DNA of 64,000 bases from Ichthyophis bannanicus (Eukaryota > Chordata > Amphibia > Gymnophiona > Ichthyophiidae). Shown here piece after piece: positions 55,836-64,000 of the stretch. Where the stretch lies: assembly GCA_033557465.1 (NCBI GenBank), contig CM066032.1:55402955-55466954 (forward strand), read 5' to 3'. The stretch's first letter is position 1. The number at the start of each line of letters is the position of its first letter. The notes beneath the pieces are model-generated. The model had not been told where the DNA came from. It saw only the letters and a list, made by a program, of their open reading frames with translations, and ran no database searches. The position numbers and the translations under genes were made by a program.

Positions 55836-56560
55836 GCAGGATATCGTCCGCATAGGCAAGACAGTTGACGTTGAAAGCTTGGATCAAGGCACAGATGGGC
55901 TGCATATAAATGTTAAACATCAATGCAGATAGTGAGGATCCCTGCAGCACCCCTTGTTTTTGTAAAAATGGCTCTGAGGTCGAGGGGCTGGTCCTCACTT
56001 GTTGCCATCTGTTGGACAGGTATGATTTGCACCAGTTCAGTGCCGTGCCTTGTATCCCTTTTTCTTCGAGGCGTTTTAGTAGTATCTCATGGTTCACCCA
56101 GTCGAAGGCCGCTGCAATGTCCATGAAAATGAGGACAAATCCTTGGTGAATGTTGTCAATTCCGGAGATTAGGTTATTGAAGAGGGCAGTGAGTAAGGTG
56201 TCCACACCGTGTGCTTCCCTGAAACCATGTTGGGATGGATCCAGTGGGGCTTCGGCGTCAACATGTTATTGGATTTGTCGCTGTGCTATCTTTTCTATTA
56301 TCTTGGCAAGCAGGGGGATGCTTGAAATAGGTCTATAAGACTCAACTTTGGATGGGTCCAGTCTGCTGTTTTTCAAGAGTGGTCTGATAGATGTGTGTTT
56401 TAAGCTCTGAGGAAACAATCCTAATGAGAGTGATTGATTCAGTATTTTGCTCAGGAATTGTCTTAGGTCATGACGTAGTTCTTTTATCCAGTAAGCTGGA
56501 CAAGGATCATTGGGTGCAGTGGTGAGGTTGATAGAGGCAATAGTGTCTATCACTTCAGCA

Positions 56561-58375
56561 TTCCAAGAAATCCCTGCCTGAAAAAGGCCCTCAACCCAAC
56601 TACCTGAACTGCGCCCTCATCAACGCCCGCTCAGTCCGGAAGAAAGGACCAATCATCTCCGACCTAATATCCATCCACAAGCTAGACATCCTATTGATCA
56701 CGGAGACATGGCTCACAGGCACAGACAAAGTCATCCTGAACCAACTTATACCACCCAACTACTCAATCCACACCTGCCACAGAACCAATCGCAGGGGGGA
56801 AGGAACTCTTGCACTCACGAGAATCGACCTACAATTCCAACAGAAGGAGGCCAACAGTACTACGCATCTCGACTTCATCACTCTAGCAAATAAGCACACC
56901 TCCATCAACTTAATTTACAGAGCTCCATCAAATACTCCAGGCGGCCTCTCAACATTAATTGACCTGGCCTGTAACACCAAGAAACCACATACACCAAACT
57001 GGCTCATGGGAGATTTTAACTTCCCAGCCCTCCCAGATGATCACGCCAGCTCCCTCTTGAATGCCTTCAGCCAGCTGGGATACAAGCAAGTGATCAACGA
57101 GCCCACTCACACAAAAGGAAACAAGCTGGACTTGATTTTTGCCCCACAGTCAGCTACAAGCCAGAATTAACCACTGGACATCTCCCTCTTGTCAGTCCCA
57201 TGGTCTGACCATAACCTAATAAAACTCCGGCTGCCCATCCAGCAGACTCAAGCAAGAAGTCAGTCCATTACCGACGCCTGCCCGAAAGCAAGATTCCATC
57301 ACTTCAACAAGGAAGAGATACTTAACAAAACCTTACCCCTGTTCGACATTACAGAGACCAAGCTCGAGGAAATGCTCTCCGCTTGGAACAAGAGTCTACA
57401 CTCCATTCCTAACAAACCAAATGGCGATGTAACGCCAAGAAAAAGAAAGACATCCCCATGGTACTCTCTCGAGCTACGGATATCCCTCAGTCACCTAAGG
57501 AAACTTGAAAGAAGATGGCGTCGCTCACGTACCACCGATAATCTTGACACTTACACCTCACACCTGAAGAAGCATCGTGCGAAAGTAGCTGAGACAATGA
57601 GACGATACCATGCAGAGATACTGCAGCGCTCTCTAAACAAACCAAAGTATCTATTCAACCTAGTAAGGACCCTTACAAAGGAACCTTCCCCTATACAACG
57701 ATGTATACCAGATCCACAAGAATATGCGGACTATTTGCAGTCAAAGATAATTAAGACTGGCCAAACGGCATCATCTAACTCTGTGGAACGCCCACTGCTC
57801 CCATCACCTCTATCCACCTTCTCAATACCAAAAGTGAAGAATGTTGAAGACACTATCAACACAATTAACACCACTACAGCACCAAATGATCCCTGCCTGG
57901 CGTTTTGGATAAAGACACTGCGCAAGGAATTTAGCCCATTCTTAGACAAACTCATCAAACTCTCCTTTGCTACAGGAGAATTCCCACAATGCCTAAAGCA
58001 AACGTCCATTAGACCACTCTTAAAAGGCTGCAAACTGGACACCCAGAAGGTGGACTCATACAGGCCAATTGCGAGCATCCCACTATTGGCCAAGATAATC
58101 GAAAAACTCATCCAACAGCAAATTCAGGACCATATTGACGACACTGCCCCATTAGACCCATGCCAACATGGTTTTAGAGAAGCGCATGGCGTGGAGATGC
58201 TCCTGACTATACTCTTCAACACCTTAATCACTGGCATAGACAACGCCAAAAGAGGATATGCCCTAATCTTCTTAGACATCGCAGCAGCCTTCGACTCTGT
58301 CGACCACGAACTTCTCTTGACACGCCTGGCAGAGAAAGGGATACAAGACACAGCCTTGAAATGGTGTAAATCTTA
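56561..58375 (+). pseudogene. L2-D2 ORF2, endonuclease and RT N-terminus
   Basis: LNCALINARSVRKKGPIISD, LLITETWLTGTD, LMGDFNFP, PWSDHNLIKLR (AP endonuclease), then a linker and RT from TAPNDPCLAFWIKTLR to IFLDIAAAFDSVDHELLL and LKWCKSYL. One in-frame TAA at 57168-57170 is the only stop across about 1.7 kb (frames 56694-57170 and 57189-58375 are the same phase). A CR1 is inserted after CKSYL; the RT continues at 61485. Confidence 0.9.
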
Positions 58376-58405
58376 TCTCTATATATCTATAGAGATCTAT
58401 ATATC

Positions 58406-58581
58406 TATATATTCTAACTCTCCCATCTTATTGTTTAGACTTCTAGCGTTTGCATACAAGCATTTTAGAGACTGTATTATCTACCAATAGCCAGATTCAA
58501 ATTAATAAAATACAGTCTCTAAAATGCTTGTATGCAAACGCTAGAAGTCTAAACAATAAGATGGGAGAGTTAGAATATATA
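58406..58581. repeat. Perfect 73-bp inverted repeat at the CR1 5' end
   Basis: Arms 58406-58478 and 58509-58581 are exact reverse complements, with a 30-nt spacer. The right arm is normal CR1-B ORF2 sequence (LKCLYANARSLNNKMGE). The left arm is an extra inverted copy, as if synthesis folded back at the 5' end of the insertion. Confidence 0.95.
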
Positions 58582-59500
58582 GCTCTAAATGAGAGGTTAG
58601 ATATGATTGCAATCTCAGAGACATGGTGGAAGGAGGATAACCAGTGGGACATTGTGATACCTGGATACAAACTATATTGTAATGATAGAACTGATCAAAT
58701 TGGTGGAGGGGTTGCGCTCTATGTTAGAGGGCATTGAGTCAGAAAGGATTAAAGTTTTGCAGGAAACAAAATTTGCTGTAGAATCTCTATGGATTTAAAT
58801 TCCATGTAAAAAGGGGAAGGCTATCGACCGCCTGGCCAGAATGAACAAAATGGATGATGAAATGCTCAGAGAAATCAAGGAAGCTAACAAAAGTCACAGC
58901 ATAGTAGTAATAATGGGTGATTTCAATTACCCCGGTATCGACTGGGTCACTGTCACGGCAGGACATGCTAGGGAGATAAAGTTCCTAAATGAAATAAATT
59001 ACTGCTTCTTGGAGCAGCTGGTTCATGAACCGACCAGAGGGGAAGCCATACTGGACCTAGTCCTTAGTGGAACACCAGATCTGGTGCAAGAAATAAGGGT
59101 GTTGGGACCACTTGGCAATAGTGATCATAGCATGATCGTGTTTGATTTAGTTAGTGGAGGAGGGATAGTAAAGAAATCCACAGTACTACCTTTTAACTTT
59201 CGGAAGGGAGGCTATGATAAAATGAGGAATATAGTTAAGAAAAAACTAAAAGGAGCAGTTGGGAAAGGTTAAAGACTTACATCAAGCTTGGGTGTTGTTT
59301 ATAAATACTATCCTGGAAGCCCAGACCAGCTGTATTCCACGCATTAAGAAAAGTGGAAGAAAGTCCAAAAAACTGCCAGCATGGTTTAAAGGTGAGGTCA
59401 GAGAGGTTGTTGCTGCCAAAAAAGCGTCTTTCAGGAAATGGAAAAAAGAGCCAAACGATGAAAACTGGAAACAGCACAAGCACTGACAAGTTAAATGCAA
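58508..59500 (+). pseudogene. CR1-B ORF2, endonuclease, frameshifted
   Basis: SLKCLYANARSLNNKMGELE, AISETWWKEDNQWD, then after a frameshift near 58735, VVIMGDFNYPGIDW, EPTRGEAILDLVLS, GNSDHSMIVFDLV (frame 58841-59272) and the linker 59259-59486 (KKLPAWFKGEVREVVAAKKA). The catalytic residues of the AP endonuclease (GDFN, SDH) are present. Overlapping frame changes near 59265 and a TGA at 59484-59486 separate it from the RT. Confidence 0.9.
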
Positions 59501-59504
59501 AACA

Positions 59505-61304
59505 TTGATAAGGCAGGTAAAGCGAGAATTTGAGAAGGAACTTGCTACGGAAGCAAAAACACGAAATAAAGACTTTTTCAAGTACATTCGTAGCAAAAGG
59601 CCTGTGAGAGAGTCAATTGGACCATTAGATGATGGAGGGGTAAAAGGGGCAGTAAGAGGAGATAAGGCTATAGCGGAGAGACTGAATGAATTCTTTGCTT
59701 TGGTCTTTACTGAGGAAGATGTAGGGATGTTACCCATGACTGAAGTGGTATTTAAAGGTGATATGGCAGAGGAATTGAGAGAAATATCGCTACACCGGGA
59801 AGATGTATTACAACTATTTGATAAACTGAATAGTAGCAAATCACCTGGACCAGATGGCATACATCCAAGAGTATTGAAAGAACTGAAATATGAGATTGCA
59901 GACCTGCTATTAGTAATCTGTGAACTTTCAGTAAAATCATCTGTAATACCTGAAGATTGGAGGATCGCCAATGTAACGCCAATTTTTAAAAAGGGTTTCA
60001 GGGGTGATCCAGGAAATTACAGACCGGTGAGCCTGACATCGGTACTGGGGAAAATGGTAGAAATCATCATAAAGAACAAAATTACACAGCATGTAGATAG
60101 TCATGGCCTAATGAGAGACACCCAACATGGCTTTAGACAAGGAAGATCTTGTCTTACTAATCTGATATGTTTTTTTGAAGGTGTGAATAAACAGGTAGAC
60201 AAAGGTGAGTCAGACGATATAGTGTATCTGGACTTTCAGAAAGCCTTTGACAAGGTCCCTCATCAGAGACTTTTGGCAAAACTAAAAAGTCATGGGATAG
60301 GAGGCAGTGTACTGTTGTGGATTGGGAACTGGTTAAAATATAGAAAGCAGAGGGTAGGGCTAAATGGTCAATTTTCCCAGTGGAAAAGGGTGAATAGTGG
60401 AGTACCCCAGGGATCTGTACTGGGTCCACTACTTTTTGACATATTCATAAATGACCTGGAAAGTGGAATAATGACTGAGGTTATCAAATTTGCAGACGAC
60501 ACAAAACTGTTTAAAGTTGTTAAAACCCAAGAGGACTGTGCAAAACTGCAGGAGGATCTGGATAAATTGGAAGACTGGGCATCCAAATGGCAGGTTAAAT
60601 TTAATGTGGACAAGTGCAAAGTTATGCACCTAGGGAAGAACAACCCAAACTATGGTTACACGATGCAAGGTTCCACATTGGGAACCACCACCCAGGAAAA
60701 AGAATTAGGTGTCATCGTGTATAACATGTTAAAACCCTCCGCCCAGTGTGCAGCGGCAGCCAAGAAAGCAAATAAAATGCTAGGTATCATAAGGAAAGGA
60801 ATGGAAAATAAAACAAAGGATATTATAATGCCTCTGTATCGTTCCATGGTACGACCGCACCTTGAATATTGTGTGCAATTCTGGTCGCCGTATCTTAAAA
60901 AGGATATAGCATTATTAGAAAAGGTACAGAAAAGAGCCACCAAAATGGTAAAGGGGATGGAAGGCTACTCCTATAAAGAAAGGCTACAAAGGTTGGGGCT
61001 CTTCAGCCTGGAAAAGAGACGGCTGAGGGGAGATATGATAGAGGTCTATAAATTAATGAATGGAGTGGAACGGGTAAACGTAGATCGATTGTTTACGTTA
61101 TCAGAACATAGAAAGACTAGAGGACATGTAATGAAGCTACAGGGTGATCTATTTAAGACAAATAAGAGAAAATATTTTTTCACTCAACATGTAATCAAAC
61201 TCTGGAATTTGTTGCCGGAGGATGTAGTAAGAGCTGTTAGTGTAGCTGGGTTTAAAAAAGGTTTGGACAAGTTCCTGGAGGAAAGGTCCATAAACCATAA
61301 TTAA
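59505..61304 (+). CDS. CR1-B ORF2 reverse transcriptase part, open 599 codons
   Basis: An uninterrupted frame covering all RT motifs: SKSPGPDGIHPRVLKEL, NYRPVSLTSVLGKMVE, HGFRQGRSCLTNLICF, YLDFQKAFDKVPHQRLL (motif A), [19 protein letters not shown] (motif B), VIKFADDTKLFK (catalytic FADD), then MHLGKNNPNYGYTMQ and the CR1 C-terminal domain up to [10 protein letters not shown]. Expected activity is target-primed reverse transcription of CR1 RNA. The endonuclease half upstream is frameshifted, so the whole ORF2 is not functional, but this is a recent-looking copy. Confidence 0.93.
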   Translation: MIRQVKREFEKELATEAKTRNKDFFKYIRSKRPVRESIGPLDDGGVKGAVRGDKAIAERLNEFFALVFTEEDVGMLPMTEVVFKGDMAEELREISLHREDVLQLFDKLNSSKSPGPDGIHPRVLKELKYEIADLLLVICELSVKSSVIPEDWRIANVTPIFKKGFRGDPGNYRPVSLTSVLGKMVEIIIKNKITQHVDSHGLMRDTQHGFRQGRSCLTNLICFFEGVNKQVDKGESDDIVYLDFQKAFDKVPHQRLLAKLKSHGIGGSVLLWIGNWLKYRKQRVGLNGQFSQWKRVNSGVPQGSVLGPLLFDIFINDLESGIMTEVIKFADDTKLFKVVKTQEDCAKLQEDLDKLEDWASKWQVKFNVDKCKVMHLGKNNPNYGYTMQGSTLGTTTQEKELGVIVYNMLKPSAQCAAAAKKANKMLGIIRKGMENKTKDIIMPLYRSMVRPHLEYCVQFWSPYLKKDIALLEKVQKRATKMVKGMEGYSYKERLQRLGLFSLEKRRLRGDMIEVYKLMNGVERVNVDRLFTLSEHRKTRGHVMKLQGDLFKTNKRKYFFTQHVIKLWNLLPEDVVRAVSVAGFKKGLDKFLEERSINHN

Positions 61305-61484
61305 AAAGGGACCCAGGATATCAATGTTTGACCCAATACAAGCATTGTGGAACCTGTGTCTCTTGGGGAAACTGCTAGGTACGTATGACCTAGATTGGCC
61401 ACTGTTGGAAACAGGATACTGGGCTTGATGGACCTTGGTCTGACCCAGTATGGCATATCTTATGTTTCTTATGTTCTTATGTTC

Positions 61485-62816
61485 TCTCAGACAGATGGCA
61501 ACATGTAAGGACAGGGCTTTCGACCTCTAAACCATTCCAGCAGAAACAGGGAGTTCCGCAAGGTTCCGTACTTTCAGCGCTGTTTTTCAACATATATATG
61601 CAGCCCTTCTGCACACTCGCCCGTTCCTTCGGCATCTCATGCCTTATATACGCTGATGATGTGTTACTATACATGCCGTTTACAACCAACCAGCAGATTT
61701 CTCAACATTAACTGATTGCTTCGACGCCATAACTGACTGGCTTCAATCCCAAAACCTCAGGATAAATTTCAAGAAAACAGAGGCCCTATTCATTACCAGG
61801 GACCAGTCATTTGTTCTGCCAGCAACACTAAAAGTAAGAGGCGCCGAACTCCAAAGCAAGCACCCAATCCGCTACTTGGGCGTAACACTGGATCAACAGT
61901 TGGATATGAAAACACATATAGGCAACACCGTCAAGGCAGTATACTTCAAGATCCGGACAATCCATCACTTACGCCCCCTCCTGGAACCAGACGACTTTAG
62001 GACAATTTTCCAGGCCTTAGTCATCCCCCACTTCGACTTCGCCAATGCCATCCTACAGGGTCTACCGAAAAACACGCTGTACCCACTCCAGCTGGCTATG
62101 ATTGCTGCAGCCAGAACACTACACGGTGCTACCATGAGGGAGCACATAACACCAATCTTGAAGCAGCTACACTGGCTTCCAATCTACTGTAGACTCATCT
62201 TCAAGATCCTACTAATGACCTTTAAGGCTATCAACAGACTCACCTCCACGTCCATCTCAGATCTCATTCTTCCCACTCCTTCAAATAGAACTAGAAGATC
62301 GGTCTCAGCCAATACCCTATGTATCCCTAGCAAGATTACAAAATCCCTGCAAGCAACAAGAAAGAGGGCCTTCATATTCTATGCCCCTTCGTATTGGAAT
62401 GCGCTACCGCCTGACATTCGGGCAATTACGGACCTTACACAGTTCAGGAAGGCACTGAAACATCACCTCTTCCTGCAGCATTATGGTATCACACAGCAAC
62501 CACCTAACTGCAGTCACCAAGACACACACACCAAACTCCCTACTATACATACACCCTGTGTGCCACGATAGTACATTCAAACCCTTACTTGAATATGTAT
62601 ATAACTACCTAAAAGCTGTAAAATACCTTTAGCCAGAGCATGTATATAGTTTCCCCAGTTAATCCAAGTTGAATAACCTTGTTTTCTGTAAGTCCAGCAC
62701 GGGCGTTTACCGTGTCTGAACAAAACTGATGTTATTTGTAAACCGAGCTGATACCAAAGAGCGCGGTATAGAAAAATAAATAAATAAAAATAAAATAAAA
62801 TAAAATAAAATAAATG
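61485..62816 (+). pseudogene. L2-D2 ORF2, RT palm to C-terminus, and 3' tail
   Basis: Continues CKSYL from 58375: SDRWQHVRTGLSTSKPFQQK, GVPQGSVLSALFFNIYM, LIYADDVLLYMP (catalytic YADD), DCFDAITDWLQSQNLR after a frame change, and an open frame at 61876-62571 (GVTLDQQLDMKTHIGNTVKA to YWNALPPDIRAITDLTQFRK). The 3' UTR has ACCGAGCTGATACCAAAGAG, GCGGTATAG and (AAAT)n/(AAAAT)n ending at 62816, directly at resumed L1 coding sequence. Confidence 0.9.
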
Positions 62817-63817
62817 ACTCACTGCTAGAAGATGACAATCAAGTTGATAAGCTTCGAAAATACATACAAGAATATTTACACTTCATTCTAAATGAGGAGG
62901 TGACTCTGGGTACGGTGTGGGATGGGCTAAAGGCCATAATTAGAGGGAAACTAATTAGCCTAGCAGCAAGAATTAAAAGAGAGAGAGGGAAAGCAGAAGC
63001 AGAACTCCTAAGGCTGATAAGGGAATTAGAGGGGGGATATCAAAGTGATCATGATCCCACCATAAATGCAGAATTACCCAAAGCACAAGGAGAATTAAGC
63101 AGGCTGAGAGCCCAAGAAATAGCCTACAGATTAGCAGAGTTGAACCAAACACATTTTGAAGGAAGCAATAAAGCAGGCAAGATCTTAGCTAGTCGCTTGA
63201 AAGCCAAAAGACGAGCAGCATACATTGATGGGACCAGCTATAAAAAAGGGGAAATGGTCCACCACACCCCAGACATTAGCAAAGTGTTTAAAGAGTGCTA
63301 CAAAAATCTGTACAACAGTGAAATTACAAATGGACAGAACGAGGCAGTAGCATTTCTAAATGAATGCAATTAGAAACAATTGGACCCAGAAGATAAAGAA
63401 CTATTAGGGCGTGAAATTAATGAAGAAGTAGTCAAGGGAGCTATCAAGACTCTCAAATTAGGAAAGGCAATGGTATTAGATGGGTTTATGGCAAAATTCT
63501 ATAGACTAATGATGGACCAAGTAACACCGACCCTAACCCAAGTTTTCAATAAGGTTCTCTAAAGAGAAGGGATCCCAAAATCCATGGAAGGGATCCCAAA
63601 ATTCATCACAATTCTACCAAAACCAGGCAAAAATAGAGTGGTGTGTGGTTCTTATAGGCCTATATCATTGATTAATCTAGATGCAAAAATATTAGCAAAG
63701 GTATTAGCGAACCGCATCCAAGATGTGGCACCCAAATTGATTCACAATGACCAAATGGGGTTTGTGAAGGGGAAACAAGGGAGCAACAACATCAGAAAAT
63801 TAGCAAATATTAATTAC
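62817..63817 (+). pseudogene. L1 ORF2 part 3, start of RT
   Basis: NDSLLEDDNQVDKLRKYI (joining FWKL at 52936), VTLGTVWDGLKAIIRGKLIS, AYRLAELNQTHFEGSNKAGK, DPEDKELLGREINEEVVKGA, LGKAMVLDGFMAKFYR, FITILPKPGK, SYRPISLINLDAKILAKVLA, HNDQMGFVKGKQG. Stops at 63371-63373 and near 63560 inactivate it. Typical L1/Tx1 RT N-terminal region. Confidence 0.9.
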
Positions 63818-63943
63818 CATGTTCCCTGTAAAATAGTTATCTCCAAGTTATAATGCCCTGTTCGATGTAATTTCAGTTTGTTCAATGTAAACCACACTGA
63901 TGCAGAATAGTGCAGTATACAAGAGAATGTAAATAAATAAATA
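63818..63943 (+). mobile_element. CORE-SINE 3' half (copy 4) in L1
   Basis: Begins at CATGTTCCCTGTAAAATAG, within the SINE core/tail, and ends GCAGTATACAAGAGAATG, (AAAT)n. Flanked by AATTAC at 63812-63817 and 63944-63949. A 5'-truncated SINE, nearly identical to the 3' half of copy 1. Confidence 0.88.
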
Positions 63944-64000
63944 AATTACATGGTACTTCCAGAAATCAAAAGAACAGGCAATACTAGTAACGGTGGATGC
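63944..64000 (+). pseudogene. L1 ORF2 part 4, RT motif A begins
   Basis: In one frame this reads QKSKEQAILVTVDA at the window end, matching the start of L1 RT motif A. The frame differs from that of 62817-63817, so a frameshift lies at or near the SINE. The element continues past the window. Confidence 0.75.

Larger units (their letters stand above)
54138..56560 (-). mobile_element. L2-E LINE, 5' truncated, inside L2-D2
   Basis: Minus order: RT N-terminus (56553-56266: TAPNDPCPAYWIKELR, SYRPISSIPLLAKIIEK), palm (56205-55836: IFMDIAAAFDWVNHE, LAYADDILL), a SINE (55545-55835), then 55467-55069 (TIRYLGITLDQRLDMKTHIG), a tail insertion (54836-55065) and the C-terminus (54785-54369: LHWLPVQARIHYKTLVLTFK, WNALPTDIRTIT). 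The 3' tail is (TTTA)n at 54138. 5' truncated at 56560. Confidence 0.9.
58376..61484 (+). mobile_element. CR1-B copy 3 (ORF2 complete), inserted in L2-D2
   Basis: Flanked by TCTCT at 58376-58380 and 61483-61487, a likely 5-bp target duplication. It starts with an inverted copy of its own 5' coding end (58406-58478), then ORF2 from about 58508 and a 3' UTR ending TTATGTTCTTATGTTC. ORF1 is absent. Best-preserved B-type copy in the window. Confidence 0.93.

Noticed and set aside
54138..58375. L2-E and L2-D2 as one element with a twin-priming inversion
   Set aside because: Both carry their own RT N-terminus with different sequence, and L2-D2 is collinear on both sides of L2-E, so they are two elements.

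Overview
The window is vertebrate nuclear DNA, about 90% of it transposable elements, with only four short host exons. There is no bacterial-style gene organisation, CRISPR array, rRNA or free-standing tRNA gene. The mixture of non-LTR elements (CR1, several L2 lineages, L1/Tx1, an RTE/BovB-like element), a Penelope-like fragment, DIRS tyrosine-recombinase retrotransposons, CORE-SINEs and DNA transposons in very long introns points to a tetrapod with a large genome. An amphibian, perhaps a caecilian, is my best guess, but a reptile is not excluded; this is inference from element content, not a match to a known genome.

Host gene. Four plus-strand exons (19766-19982, 31043-31344, 43085-43291, 43677-43783) have splice sites and codon phases that join without a break. 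They belong to one protein-coding gene whose start and end lie outside the exons seen. I do not recognise the protein. Two introns exceed 11 kb because of transposon insertions.

Layout. 1-8175: a CR1 fragment, then an L2 element (627-8175) split by a 3.4-kb TIR DNA transposon (4577-7982, TSD TTA) that carries a nested hAT MITE and a large foldback. 8663-12555: a near-complete CR1 with an intact ORF1 (SGNH esterase) and a broken ORF2. 12772-18260: a patchwork of CR1, Penelope-like (GIY-YIG), L2 and an unidentified 1.5-kb insertion with a 267-codon ORF. 20562-34494: fragments of CR1, L1, L2, a partial DIRS element split by an L2, and MITE pieces. 34495-42640: an RTE/BovB-like LINE interrupted by a 6-kb DIRS element with inverted terminal repeats and an internal complementary region. 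43961-64000: one L1/Tx1-like element cut into pieces by later insertions. Inside it lie a CR1, three SINEs (one of them within the second CR1), that second CR1, and a 9.9-kb L2 that itself holds another L2 and a complete CR1.

The elements are mostly decayed: frameshifts, stops and 5' truncations are everywhere. The most intact coding stretches are the CR1 ORF1 at 11599-12543 (314 codons), the CR1 reverse transcriptase at 59505-61304 (599 codons), the CR1 ORF2 N-terminal half at 9980-11593 (537 codons) and the DIRS RNase H region at 36858-38162 (434 codons). The window is best read as a nested insertion record that gives the relative ages of the families: L1 oldest, then L2, with CR1 and SINEs among the youngest.
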